From the NCBI RefSeq assembly GCF_000422425.1, contig NZ_KE383828.1, forward strand, positions 124,001-188,000: a stretch of DNA of 64,000 nt. The letters run 5' to 3'. Shown here piece after piece: positions 44,228 through 53,520 of the stretch. The translations under genes were made by a program, and so were the position numbers. Source of the stretch: Oceanospirillum beijerinckii DSM 7166 (GTDB taxonomy: Bacteria; Pseudomonadota; Gammaproteobacteria; Pseudomonadales; Halomonadaceae). Numbering within the stretch: position 1 is the stretch's first letter; every line of letters starts with the position of its first letter. The notes below the pieces were generated by a model. It was not told the origin of the DNA and did not search any database. It saw only the letters and a program-made list of their open reading frames with translations.

Positions 44228-45634
44228 TTAATCAACTTGAGCTGATGGCGTTAATTTCAGAGGTTTTATCAGACTAACAGTAACCATCACCGCAAAAGAA
44301 GCGATTAAACCCGCTGCGATGGGTGGTAACAAGTTTTCCAGAGCAGGAAAAAAGGAAAAGAGTAATACAGAGAAGACGCCCGCCAACATACCGCAGAGAG
44401 CACCTATACCAGTAGCACCAGACCAAATTCGGCCCAAAAACAAGGGGAACAGTAAACCTGCCGATGTTAGTGTGTACCCCATCACTAATACTTTAAACAC
44501 TACAGGTACGTAAAGACCAATGACAACCCCTAATACCCCCAAAATGACAATACAGATTTTAGAAAATCGAAGTACATTTTCATCACTGGCGTTGGGTTTA
44601 AACAATACCTGATAGAAGTCACGGGTAATACTGGCAGCGGCACTATGCAGAGCTGAGTCAGCGGTTGATACAATTGCAGCAGCCACTGCCGCCAAAACCA
44701 ATAATGCCATCCACTGGGGCAGGAACGCCATAATGGCCCACATCATAGCCTGCTCTTGATCCGGCAGATCAGGATTCAGAGTAAATACGGCCATTCCCAG
44801 TAGCGAAGCCCATATCCCAGCAAGAATGCAGGAAAATGCCAGGTTATACAGACCCTGCTTGGCAACTTTGACACTTTTAGCTGAGTAAATACGCTGATGG
44901 TAGATCTGCAAAACCATCTGCCCCGGTAAGACCGCCATCACCCAACCCCAAATCACATCTTCACCCGCGGCAAATAAAGTCAGATTCTCTTCTGGTACAG
45001 TGGCAAAGATTGTATCTAAACCACCTGCTGCAGTTACCACAATGGGTAACATAACAAACAGGGCAAAAATCATTAAACCCAGCTGTGCCACATCGGTATA
45101 GGCCACCGCAATAATACCACCGGTCATGGTATAGATGACCACAATGACGGCCGCAAGAATAATTCCCCACTCTAAAGGAACTCCTGTTAGAACATTTAAA
45201 ACCTTACCTGTTGCAATAGGCTGAGAGACCCACCAACCAAAGGTAACCAGTGAAGCTACAATCGATGTGGTGGCCCGCAACAGTCTTGACTCACCGTATT
45301 GAGCGCACATCCAGTCACTGGTGGTATAAAAACTTTGCTGCCGTAACCAACCTGCGGCAAGCCAAGCCAGAAGTAGCACCCCGGCCGGCACAATCAATCC
45401 GATATAGACAAACTCAGAAAACCCCCACTGGTAGCCAATACCTACATGGGCAACCATCATACCGCCACCAAATGCCGATGCTATCTGAGTCGCCGTTACG
45501 GTTAATAAGCCAAACTTACGCCCACCGACAAAGAAATCAGCGGCTGTCTTCTGTTTGCGAGAGCTTAAAAAGCCAATCACCAGCATAGCAGCAAAGAATA
45601 TGCACACTACACCCAGTTGAAGCCAATCAATCAT
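44228..45634 (-). CDS. Sodium:solute symporter family protein
   Basis: The product has 468 residues with about 13 membrane helices and belongs to the SSS family (as PanF, PutP and related permeases). The sodium-site block in helix 8 is visible as STADSALHSAAASITRD, and GGMMVAHVGIGYQWG and GGIIAVAYTDVAQ are other conserved regions. The ATG at 45634 was chosen over an in-frame TTG six bases upstream because AAGG lies at good distance. The solute cannot be told. It is not in an operon with neighbours. Confidence 0.92.
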   Translation of the reverse strand: MIDWLQLGVVCIFFAAMLVIGFLSSRKQKTAADFFVGGRKFGLLTVTATQIASAFGGGMMVAHVGIGYQWGFSEFVYIGLIVPAGVLLLAWLAAGWLRQQSFYTTSDWMCAQYGESRLLRATTSIVASLVTFGWWVSQPIATGKVLNVLTGVPLEWGIILAAVIVVIYTMTGGIIAVAYTDVAQLGLMIFALFVMLPIVVTAAGGLDTIFATVPEENLTLFAAGEDVIWGWVMAVLPGQMVLQIYHQRIYSAKSVKVAKQGLYNLAFSCILAGIWASLLGMAVFTLNPDLPDQEQAMMWAIMAFLPQWMALLVLAAVAAAIVSTADSALHSAAASITRDFYQVLFKPNASDENVLRFSKICIVILGVLGVVIGLYVPVVFKVLVMGYTLTSAGLLFPLFLGRIWSGATGIGALCGMLAGVFSVLLFSFFPALENLLPPIAAGLIASFAVMVTVSLIKPLKLTPSAQVD

Positions 45635-45771
45635 GGTCAAACCTTATTATTGTTATCTCGGTTTTGACATTATAAAACGAAGCTTGCCTGTTTATCTGAA
45701 TACGATGCCATTGAGTGTAAACCCTTCAGCATAAGCAATGGCCTCTCTTTAACTAAAGATCAGGATGTGGA

Positions 45772-46419
45772 TCAGCTCTTACAATATGGGAGGTCTCTGG
45801 TGGCTGAAGCGATGCGATTGCGCTTATTAGGGTCACGAAATGGGCTCCAATATCTGGCAGCACCTTTCCACGAGCTCCCAAATACCCACCATCCACCACG
45901 ACCTGAAACCACTTTATCTTCCTGTCCTACCCAACGATTCAGAATACGTACACCGCAGGAGATATTCGTCTTGGGATCATGCAACTGCTGCTGATCCGTT
46001 AAGCCGCAGCCATAGCCGTTACCACTCTCAATTGAGATCTGCAGCAAGCCCCGACTAATTACAGGGTTACCCTGAACATCATTAAAACGCTCCTGATACC
46101 AGACATGGTTTTGATGGGAGCTTTCAAAATGAGACAGGCTGGAGATAAAACCCGCCCAGAAGTCTAAACGCTGCTCATAGGTACTACGGTAGTAATTGGG
46201 GCAGTAGGTTTCGATATCATCAGGCACCGCTTTTAGCAGATCCTGACCATGCTGATTCAATGCAGCCTTGGCAAAGTACTCTAATTCTGCACCCTGAGTA
46301 TTCCCCTCCCAAAATGCGATATATTCTTTCTTACCGCTTGGAGGGGCCACGCTACAACCTACAACTAATGCAGATACACCAACTGTAGCGATTAAAGATA
46401 ACAGCTTGTTATTTTTCAT
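45772..46419 (-). CDS. Lytic-transglycosylase-like lipoprotein
   Basis: The product has 215 residues with a lipoprotein signal, lipobox VVGC, lipid Cys at 22. The mature part resembles the SLT lysozyme fold: SLSHFESSHQN gives a candidate catalytic Glu, and SRGLLQISIESGNGYGC is like the SxGLxQI block of goose-type transglycosylases. Several Cys are present. Similarity is only partial, so it could be a member of an uncharacterised SLT-like family. It probably acts on peptidoglycan in the outer membrane or periplasm. It is transcribed alone. Confidence 0.65.
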   Translation of the reverse strand: MKNNKLLSLIATVGVSALVVGCSVAPPSGKKEYIAFWEGNTQGAELEYFAKAALNQHGQDLLKAVPDDIETYCPNYYRSTYEQRLDFWAGFISSLSHFESSHQNHVWYQERFNDVQGNPVISRGLLQISIESGNGYGCGLTDQQQLHDPKTNISCGVRILNRWVGQEDKVVSGRGGWWVFGSSWKGAARYWSPFRDPNKRNRIASATRDLPYCKS

Positions 46420-46580
46420 AATTCAGAGTTAACCATAAGTCTTTCACCGCCCTACTTTTAACCTTTTGACAGACGGGGAACAAGTAATGAAGGTGTTGTT
46501 TTACAAAAAATGACCTTTCACAGCCATACCACTCTTGAACTGAAGTTATCTTTTGACGTGAGCATAGCCTGATAGATACA

Positions 46581-46608
46581 GAAAAAGCCGACATGATGTC
46601 GGCTTTTC
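46581..46608. terminator. Bidirectional rho-independent terminator
   Basis: AAAAGCCGACAT and ATGTCGGCTTTT form a perfect 12-bp stem with T runs on both strands, 35 bases beyond the stop of the prolidase gene. On the minus strand it ends that transcript. Confidence 0.85.
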
Positions 46609-46642
46609 GTAGTACTTACAGTGTTGAACTCAGGGTTAGAGA

Positions 46643-47959
46643 TCAGAGCTTAGCAAAGCCATCCCTTGTGTAGTTTTCACTGCCATCCTTCTGCACACAG
46701 ATATTATCTTCAATACGGATGCCACCGTATGGCAGCAGTTGCTCAACCATAGCCCAGTTGACGTGTTCGCTGGATGGGCTGTTTTTCAGCTCTTTTAACA
46801 GCTGCGGAATAAAGTAAACACCCGGTTCGATAGTGATCACATGACCCTCTTCCAGAGTACGGGTCAAACGCAGGAATGGGTGTTCTTCCGGTGGGTTTAG
46901 CAGCGTGCCTGCTTCATCCTGCTGCCAACCGCCAACATCATGCACTTGCAGGCCTAATAGGTGGCCCAGGCCATGGGGATAGAAAGTGCGGGTTATGCCC
47001 TGCTCCAGTTGAATCTCTGGGTTGGCAGTGATAATACCAAAGCGATTCAGCAGGTCAGCGATCATCAGGTGCATCTGTTCATGCAGGGCGATAAAGTTAC
47101 TACCGGCACTGATCTGATTGCACAGTTGCTGTTGCAGGTCGTCCAGGCCACGAACTAAGTCGGCAAACAAGCTACCTTCTGGAGTAAAGGTCCGGGTGAT
47201 ATCAGCGGCGTAGCTGTTAAAACGGGCACCGGCATCAATCAGCAGGGTTCTGTGTTGATCCGGCACAGTGCGTTGCTGAAACTGATAATGCAATACAGCC
47301 GCATGCTCGTTCAGACCTATGATATTGTCGTATGGCATATCACGCTCGTTATGAGCGATGGCACTGAAGTAGATCTGATTGATCTCATATTCGCTCTTAC
47401 CCGCCAGGAAGGCGGCTTCTGCCGCAGCATGGCCTTTCACCGCCAGATAATTCGCTTCACGCAGGCAGTGTTGCTCCCACTCGGTTTTAACGGCACGGTG
47501 GAAATTCAGTGCAGTAATCAGCGCCTGAGGGTTCTGGTTAATAGCCGTATTATCAGAGGCGGTTATGGTGACCAGCTGTTCATTAATGACAGCCGTGTTA
47601 TGACCTTTCAACTGGCTTTCGACGGCGGCAAAGTCATCATAAGCCACCAGTTCAAACGCTTTTGTCCACTCGTCACTTGGCAGTTCGGGGGTCAGATGCC
47701 AGAAATCCGTCGGTGTGTAATAGAACAGTACTGGCTTTTGACCATTACGTACCAGTAACCAGCAATCCGGGTGTTCTGCCAGGAAAGGCACCCACAGTAC
47801 AAAGTGTGGGTTCGGACGAAACGGATAACGGGTATCGTCTAAAAAGTGACCATGCAGGCTGCCAGAACCGATCAGCAGTTGATCGTAGCCTTGCTGAGTA
47901 ATCAGCGACACTGTGCGCTGTTGAGTCTGTTCCAGGTGTTGGAAAAACGCTGAGATCAT
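46643..47959 (-). CDS. pepQ: Xaa-Pro dipeptidase (prolidase) PepQ
   Basis: An M24 metallopeptidase of 438 residues that cleaves dipeptides with C-terminal proline. The pita-bread metal ligands are all found: Asp in LLIDAGARFN, Asp in AADITRTF, His in HGLGHLLGLQVHD, Glu in TIEPGVYFI and Glu in GIRIEDN. The N-terminal domain matches PepQ of gammaproteobacteria. AGGGAC lies before the ATG. It lies just downstream of a LysR gene and near a dipeptide transporter, which fits use of imported peptides. Confidence 0.95.
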   Translation of the reverse strand: MISAFFQHLEQTQQRTVSLITQQGYDQLLIGSGSLHGHFLDDTRYPFRPNPHFVLWVPFLAEHPDCWLLVRNGQKPVLFYYTPTDFWHLTPELPSDEWTKAFELVAYDDFAAVESQLKGHNTAVINEQLVTITASDNTAINQNPQALITALNFHRAVKTEWEQHCLREANYLAVKGHAAAEAAFLAGKSEYEINQIYFSAIAHNERDMPYDNIIGLNEHAAVLHYQFQQRTVPDQHRTLLIDAGARFNSYAADITRTFTPEGSLFADLVRGLDDLQQQLCNQISAGSNFIALHEQMHLMIADLLNRFGIITANPEIQLEQGITRTFYPHGLGHLLGLQVHDVGGWQQDEAGTLLNPPEEHPFLRLTRTLEEGHVITIEPGVYFIPQLLKELKNSPSSEHVNWAMVEQLLPYGGIRIEDNICVQKDGSENYTRDGFAKL

Positions 47960-48074
47960 TTCAGTCCCTGCCCTCTTATCGTTCTACGGGGATGTTTTTT
48001 ATATGGCGCTTACTTGTCAAGTGCGGTTTTAGTTTGTCAGGTAAGGTTAAAACACTGATGTCATAAAACAGCAC

Positions 48075-49013
48075 TTACGCCCCAAAGGTGTTGTTATTAA
48101 TCGCTTCTTCAAGCTGATTCCACAGCTGACGTAAATTCGGATGCGTATTCTGTCGGTTACGATACAGCCGTATCTGCAGCGGCACCTGCCAGTCATCACT
48201 ACCGGCGATACTTAAGCTGCCATGCTCCAGACTGCTTTTCACCAAACGTTGGGGCACCCAGCCAAAACCAAAGCCCTCTTTAATCATGGCTTTTACACTG
48301 ACTGAGTGCACATTTTCATTCATGGTGACCAGCTGAGGTGGTTCAGGTTGTTTCTGCAGAAAGTGATCCAACACAGCCCGCATAAACGAGTTTTCGTAGT
48401 AACCAATATACGGTAAAGGCTGAGTTTTAAGGCCGGGCAGCACGTATAGTGGGCGGCCATCTTCATCATTAGCGGTAACAGGAATCAGCTTTTCTTCAGC
48501 GATCACCAGGCTTTCAAAGCGCTCATCATCCAGTTCACGGGCAACGGTCATGGTCGGATGCCAGAAACATAGCACCAGGTCACACTCGCCCTGAGCCAAA
48601 GCCCCAACAAAATCAGCCCCAACCCATGAGGTCGACTTTAAATTCAGATCGATTGGTAACTGATGGCGCTCACAAAACGGTAACATCAGGGAGCGATAGA
48701 GTGTCAGATAGAGAGTTTGCGTAGTAGCAAACGTGAGCCGATTACTTTCCTGCTCCCGGATCTCGCCACAACGCACCTTGGTTTCACGGGCGATACGGGA
48801 CATCTGCTCCGCACCTGCCAGGAAAACCTCGCCAGCGGGGGTCAACGATAGTGGCAGACTATTACGGTCAATCAGTGTCGTACCCATCTCCTCTTCCAAC
48901 AGCTTGATGCGGCGGCTTAAAGTGGGTTGGGTAACATTACGTTCATCAGCTGCACGGGAAAAGTGCCGGGTTTTCGCCAGGGCGATAAAATCATCCAGCC
49001 ATCTTACTTCCAT
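48075..49013 (-). CDS. LysR-family transcriptional regulator
   Basis: The product has 312 residues with an N-terminal winged helix (AKTRHFSRAADERNVTQPTL) and a C-terminal effector-binding domain. The gene lies upstream of pepQ on the same strand, 115 bases away, and downstream of the carboxypeptidase and peptide transporter operon. Regulation of peptide use is a reasonable first guess from position only. The short Ala-Asn-rich C-terminus ends NNNTFGA. Confidence 0.92.
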   Translation of the reverse strand: MEVRWLDDFIALAKTRHFSRAADERNVTQPTLSRRIKLLEEEMGTTLIDRNSLPLSLTPAGEVFLAGAEQMSRIARETKVRCGEIREQESNRLTFATTQTLYLTLYRSLMLPFCERHQLPIDLNLKSTSWVGADFVGALAQGECDLVLCFWHPTMTVARELDDERFESLVIAEEKLIPVTANDEDGRPLYVLPGLKTQPLPYIGYYENSFMRAVLDHFLQKQPEPPQLVTMNENVHSVSVKAMIKEGFGFGWVPQRLVKSSLEHGSLSIAGSDDWQVPLQIRLYRNRQNTHPNLRQLWNQLEEAINNNTFGA

Positions 49014-49138
49014 AGTGTGCTCTCGGATTCAGGGGAAAAACATTAAGGTTGCCGCTTAAATATTCTCAGCTCATTTTGCCAAAAAAATTAAAGGGCTACT
49101 TGGTTAAAGCTTTTTCTTCACTTTAACGTTTTTATTAT

Positions 49139-49172
49139 AGTAGGCCGAACCGTAAAAAACGGTCGGCCTATC
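49139..49172 (-). terminator. Hairpin ending the peptide transporter operon
   Basis: TAGGCCGACCGT and ACGGTTCGGCCTA pair with a one-base bulge around a T-rich loop on the minus strand, about 70 bases beyond the carboxypeptidase stop. The sequence after the stem is AT-rich but has no long T run, so it is a probable rather than certain terminator. Confidence 0.65.
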
Positions 49173-49242
49173 AATTATTTAGCTATCACGTTGTCCTTGA
49201 TTTAAAAGCTGTTTTAGTCACCAAGTCAGACTAGTTACAACA

Positions 49243-50451
49243 TCAGGCTTTTAACCACTGGCTGAGTGGATAAAACAGAGACTCGCCCAGCTTGATGGAA
49301 CGCTCTGGTGACCAGCCACACTGTTCATCGGGGCGCTGGTCGTAGTCCTTAAATGGCATTTCCAGAGTCATTGAAGGGCAGTTAAACTCTCTGCCAACCC
49401 AGAAAGCAGCAATCGTATAAGTTTCAGGACCGAACTTACCCGGCGGATAACCCCGTTCCAGCTGGAAGTCAGGGTTAATCTGTGCCAGATCCTGCTTAAA
49501 GCATTCTTCCTGCTGGAAAATCTCGTTCGACAGATGGGGAGCCCCTTCCTGACCGGCGATAAAGTTACAGGGCAGCGCTTCATCACCGTGCAGATCCAGA
49601 TACAGATCAACACCGGTTTCGGACATCGCCTGACGCACCAGATAAACCTCTGGGCTGCGCTCCATGGTTGGCGCTTCCCACTCACGGTTCAGGTTAGCGC
49701 CGCAGGCGTTGGTTCTCAGGTGTCCTCGTACCGAACCATCAGGATTCATATTAGGAACAATATAGAAATCTGCTTGTTCCAGCAGACTCTGAGCCAGAGC
49801 ATCTTCAGTATCTAACAGACGCTCGATAAAGCCTTCGGCACACCATTCCGCCATACTTTCGCCGGGGTGCTGACGCGCCGTAATCCAGATGTTTTTCTTC
49901 GTCTTACCTTTATCTGAATCGCTCTTCTCAGAACCAGTCTTCTCTGTGCTAACCTTCCCTGCTTTATCTTGATCAGCTTTACTGATCTTTAGCAGGTTTA
50001 GATCACGACCATCAAGAGTCTGGCCCAGATCAAACACGTCACACAGCGGGGATTGCTGAGCAAAAGCGATCAGATCCAGGTGCTGTTCAAAGCTATACGG
50101 GGCAAAATAGGCGAGGTAGACGCTGTTTTGCTCAGGAGTATGGTTAATCACCAATTCACCCTGCTCAAAGCTGGTCGGTACACGGAACCAGTACTGACGG
50201 TCGTAAGATGCCACAGCACGGTAGTCCGGCCAGCCATCCACATAAGCCGCCTGATCCGCATTCACCAGACGCATAGTCAGCTCTTCACCCGCAGCCCCTT
50301 GAACCCGAAAGTGGAACCACTGGAAAAAATCAGACTGATTGTCTTTGCGAATACTGAGTTGAATATCATGAGGGCTGGACAGATCCAGCACCTCAATATT
50401 GCCCGAGTCAAAGCCCGAGCTAATTCGAATACCTGGCACAGAAAGTGGCAT
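49243..50451 (-). CDS. M14-family zinc carboxypeptidase (cytosolic carboxypeptidase-like)
   Basis: The product has 402 residues without signal sequence, so it is cytosolic. An N-terminal beta-rich domain of about 130 residues precedes the peptidase, as in the M14 group of cytosolic carboxypeptidases (CCP-like). Zinc ligands and active residues are visible: H and E in RQHPGESMAEW, the NxR region in GANLNREW, the third ligand in LDLHGDE, and Glu in MTLEMPFKD. A Lys/Ser-rich insert lies at about residues 158-185. It starts directly after the last transporter gene, so it probably trims imported peptides. Confidence 0.9.
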   Translation of the reverse strand: MPLSVPGIRISSGFDSGNIEVLDLSSPHDIQLSIRKDNQSDFFQWFHFRVQGAAGEELTMRLVNADQAAYVDGWPDYRAVASYDRQYWFRVPTSFEQGELVINHTPEQNSVYLAYFAPYSFEQHLDLIAFAQQSPLCDVFDLGQTLDGRDLNLLKISKADQDKAGKVSTEKTGSEKSDSDKGKTKKNIWITARQHPGESMAEWCAEGFIERLLDTEDALAQSLLEQADFYIVPNMNPDGSVRGHLRTNACGANLNREWEAPTMERSPEVYLVRQAMSETGVDLYLDLHGDEALPCNFIAGQEGAPHLSNEIFQQEECFKQDLAQINPDFQLERGYPPGKFGPETYTIAAFWVGREFNCPSMTLEMPFKDYDQRPDEQCGWSPERSIKLGESLFYPLSQWLKA

Positions 50452-51543
50452 TTACAGTCGACCCTCTTCTACTGCGTGACAAGCGACCTGCCCACCATCA
50501 TCTGTGGCAATCAGCTGAGGAATCTCTTTCTTGCAGCGATCATTTACATAGGGGCAACGGCCGTGAAAGACACAGCCTGACGGCAGATTCACCGGCGTCG
50601 GTACTTCACCCTGCAGCTTAATGTGTGACGGGCGATCATCTTCCAGGCGCGGAATCGCCGATAACAATGCCTGAGTGTACGGGTGACGTGGCTTGGCAAA
50701 CAGCGCCTTCGTCGGCGCCAGCTCACACAGGGAACCCAAGTACATCACCGCTACACGGGTGCCAAAGTGCTCTACTACCGCCAGATCGTGGGTAATAAAC
50801 AGATAGGTCAGGTTACGTTTTTCCTGAGCATCCATCATCAGGTTCAATACCTGCGCCTGAATGGATACATCCAGTGCCGAGATCGGCTCATCGGCGACGA
50901 TAAACTCAGGGTCTACCGCTAAAGCACGAGCGATACTGATACGCTGACGCTGACCACCGGAGAATTCGTGGGCAAAGCGCTCACCCCAGCTTGGATCAAT
51001 ACCCACTGAGAACATCACCTCGTGAACCTTGTCACGAATCTCCAGAGCTGACCAGGTTGGGTTGTGCAGTTTAACCGGCTCCATCAGGGTCTGGCCGATG
51101 GTCATACGCGGGTTTAATGACGCATAGGGGTTCTGGAAGATCATCTGCATCTTTTTGCGATACGGCATCAGTGCCTTATCGTCCAGATTATCGATCCGCT
51201 CACCCCGGTAGCTGATGGAACCCCGGCTTGGATTCAGCAGCCCCATTACGGTTCGGGCGACGGTGGATTTACCACAACCGGACTCTCCCACCACACACAG
51301 GGCTTCACCTTTGTGTACATCCAGATTTACACCGTTGATGGCATGAACAAACTCTTGCTCACGAACGATCTTGCCGCCTTGAAACTTCAGCTGATCAAGA
51401 AAGTCACCGGAGATATTGAATTTTTTATACAGATCACGGATCTGAACCAGAGATTCAGGTTTATTTTCTGTTCGAGACTGGGCCTGAGCTTGCTCTTGAG
51501 TCTGGTCTTGTTCAGACGCCTGCTGCTGTTCTTGTACGCTCAT
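50452..51543 (-). CDS. Dipeptide/oligopeptide ABC transporter ATP-binding protein, DppF/OppF family
   Basis: One of the two ATPases of the peptide importer, 363 residues. Walker A GESGCGKST, Q-loop FQNPYAS, signature SGGQRQR and Walker B FIVADEPIS are all intact. The C-terminal oligopeptide-specific domain has a Cys cluster (GCVFHGRCPYVNDRCKKE), typical of an iron-sulfur site in this subfamily. The first about 30 residues are a Gln/Glu-rich extension. The ATG at 51543 was chosen over a GTG three bases upstream; GAGGTG precedes it. It abuts the carboxypeptidase gene. Confidence 0.94.
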   Translation of the reverse strand: MSVQEQQQASEQDQTQEQAQAQSRTENKPESLVQIRDLYKKFNISGDFLDQLKFQGGKIVREQEFVHAINGVNLDVHKGEALCVVGESGCGKSTVARTVMGLLNPSRGSISYRGERIDNLDDKALMPYRKKMQMIFQNPYASLNPRMTIGQTLMEPVKLHNPTWSALEIRDKVHEVMFSVGIDPSWGERFAHEFSGGQRQRISIARALAVDPEFIVADEPISALDVSIQAQVLNLMMDAQEKRNLTYLFITHDLAVVEHFGTRVAVMYLGSLCELAPTKALFAKPRHPYTQALLSAIPRLEDDRPSHIKLQGEVPTPVNLPSGCVFHGRCPYVNDRCKKEIPQLIATDDGGQVACHAVEEGRL

Positions 51544-51546
51544 CAC

Positions 51547-52539
51547 TTACACCTCATCCGACGTCTGTTCAGCTTTTTTCAAATTCGCCACCATATGACA
51601 GGCCACCTGGCAGTTACCGGATACGGTATAGCCCGGCAGTTGCTTGGTACATTCATCCATCACATAGTCACAACGCGGGTTAAAGGCACAGCCCGTCGGG
51701 ATGTTTTGCAGCGGTGGCATCGCACCACGAATCTGATTCAGGCGCTGGCCCGGAATCGCCATCTGTGGCAGAGCATTCATCAGACCCTGAGTATAAGGGT
51801 GCTGAGCATCGTTGATGATCTCTTTGGTTGGTCCCTGCTCGATAATACGACCCGCGTACATCACGATCGCTTTCTGCGTTACCTGAGAGACCACACCCAG
51901 ATCGTGGGTGATCAGAATCAAAGCCACGTTGTTGCGATCACACAGCTCAACCATCAGCTCCATAATCTCTGCCTGAATGGTGACATCCAGTGCGGTGGTC
52001 GGCTCATCGGCAATAATAATATCCGGGTCCATCAGCAGACCGATGGCGATAACGATACGTTGACGCATGCCGCCGGACAGTTCGTGAGGATACTGATCGA
52101 TACGGGTTTCCGGCGACGGAATATAGACCTGTTTCAGTTTCTGAATCGCGATGGTACGGGCGGCGTCATTACTGATCTTTCGGTGCGCTTTCAAACACTC
52201 AATCATCTGCTGACCAATAGTCAGAACAGGATTCAGAGTCATCATAGGGTCCTGGAAGATCATAGAGATACGATTACCACGCACATCTCTCAGCTCTTTT
52301 GCCGATAGATCCGCCAGGTTCTTGCCGTCGAACCAGATCTCACCACCGGAAATGCGCCCCGGCTTAGAGATCAGGTTCAGAATGGAGAAACCCAATACGG
52401 ATTTACCGGCACCGGACTCCCCTACCAGACCCAGACGCTCGCCGCGCTCCAAAGTAAAGCTGATATTGCGCAGGGCTTTAACCGCGCCGCTGCGCAGACC
52501 AAAACTGACTTCAAGGCTTTTAACTTCTAACAATGCCAT
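51547..52539 (-). CDS. Dipeptide/oligopeptide ABC transporter ATP-binding protein, DppD/OppD family
   Basis: The second ATPase of the importer, 330 residues. Walker A GESGAGKSV, Q-loop FQDPMMTLNP, signature LSGGMRQR and Walker B IIIADEPTTALD are present, and a C-terminal Cys cluster (GCAFNPRCDYVMDEC) marks the oligopeptide subfamily. It starts three bases after the permease stop and ends four bases before the start of its partner ATPase, so all are in one transcript. Confidence 0.95.
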   Translation of the reverse strand: MALLEVKSLEVSFGLRSGAVKALRNISFTLERGERLGLVGESGAGKSVLGFSILNLISKPGRISGGEIWFDGKNLADLSAKELRDVRGNRISMIFQDPMMTLNPVLTIGQQMIECLKAHRKISNDAARTIAIQKLKQVYIPSPETRIDQYPHELSGGMRQRIVIAIGLLMDPDIIIADEPTTALDVTIQAEIMELMVELCDRNNVALILITHDLGVVSQVTQKAIVMYAGRIIEQGPTKEIINDAQHPYTQGLMNALPQMAIPGQRLNQIRGAMPPLQNIPTGCAFNPRCDYVMDECTKQLPGYTVSGNCQVACHMVANLKKAEQTSDEV

Positions 52540-52542
52540 AAC

Positions 52543-53505
52543 TTACCCCTTGTACAGTTTTGGATTTAATACATCACGTAACCAGTCACCCAGCAGGTTC
52601 ATCACCAGAACCAGCACAACCAGTACGACACCTGGAATCACAGTGATCCACCAGGCTCCAGAGAAGATATACTCAAAGCCGCTGGAGATCAGAGACCCCA
52701 GGGATGGCTGAGATACCGGCATGCCCAGGCCCAGGAAGGACAGAGATGCCTCTGAGATAATGGCGTTAGCCACCTGTACCGTAGAGATAACCAGAATCGG
52801 TGACAGGGTATTGGGCAGAATATGACGGAACATAATGCGCACTTGGCCCAGGCCCATCACACGTGCCGCATCCACATACTCTTTCTTTTTCTCGGCCAGT
52901 ACCGATGCACGAATGGTACGGGCATACTGCGGCCACTCTGCGATACCGATTACCAGAACCAGCATTATCATGGCCAGCTCCTGATAGAGTTCGGTGCCAA
53001 AACTGGCCTGGAAGACCGCCAAGACAACAATCGCCACCATCATGGTTGAGAACGACAGCTGAACATCAGCAAAACGCATCAGAATGCTATCCACACGGCC
53101 ACCACGGTAACCGGCAATCAGACCGATGATAATTCCTATGGTTGCCTGCAACAGCACCGCGCAGATACCTATGGTCAGCGAGATACGGGTGCCATACAGA
53201 ATGGTGGACCATAAATCACGACCTTGGGCATCGGTACCTAGCCAGAACTGAGGGTCGCCCTCATCTTCATTCCAACTTGGCGGTAACTCAGAGTTCATAA
53301 TATCGATCTGAGTGGGATCATAAGGATCAAACGGAGCGATGGCCGGTGCAAACAGCGCCATCAGCACGTAACCCATAAAAATAGTGAAGCTCAGCTGTGC
53401 CACACGGTCTTTAACAAAGCTATGCCATACGTGTGTATCTTTAAAACGCTGCCACGCCGATGGCGCTTTTTCCGGCAGATCGCTAGTCGTATTTTGTGTT
53501 GTCAT
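52543..53505 (-). CDS. Dipeptide/oligopeptide ABC transporter permease, DppC/OppC family
   Basis: A 320-residue membrane protein with an N-terminal cytosolic segment and about six helices. The LGTDAQGRDLWSTILYGTRISL block is the hallmark of the C-type permease, and EYVDAARVMGLGQVRIMFRH is the EAA loop that contacts the ATPases. It sits between the B-type permease and the first ATPase. The substrate, peptide or another oligomer, is inferred from family only. Confidence 0.95.
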   Translation of the reverse strand: MTTQNTTSDLPEKAPSAWQRFKDTHVWHSFVKDRVAQLSFTIFMGYVLMALFAPAIAPFDPYDPTQIDIMNSELPPSWNEDEGDPQFWLGTDAQGRDLWSTILYGTRISLTIGICAVLLQATIGIIIGLIAGYRGGRVDSILMRFADVQLSFSTMMVAIVVLAVFQASFGTELYQELAMIMLVLVIGIAEWPQYARTIRASVLAEKKKEYVDAARVMGLGQVRIMFRHILPNTLSPILVISTVQVANAIISEASLSFLGLGMPVSQPSLGSLISSGFEYIFSGAWWITVIPGVVLVVLVLVMNLLGDWLRDVLNPKLYKG

Positions 53506-53520
53506 TGTTCTATCTGCCTA

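Noticed and set aside
51313-52308. A 331-residue open frame on the plus strand
   Set aside because: It lies antisense to two intact ABC ATPase genes and has no family features; it arises from codon bias of the real genes.
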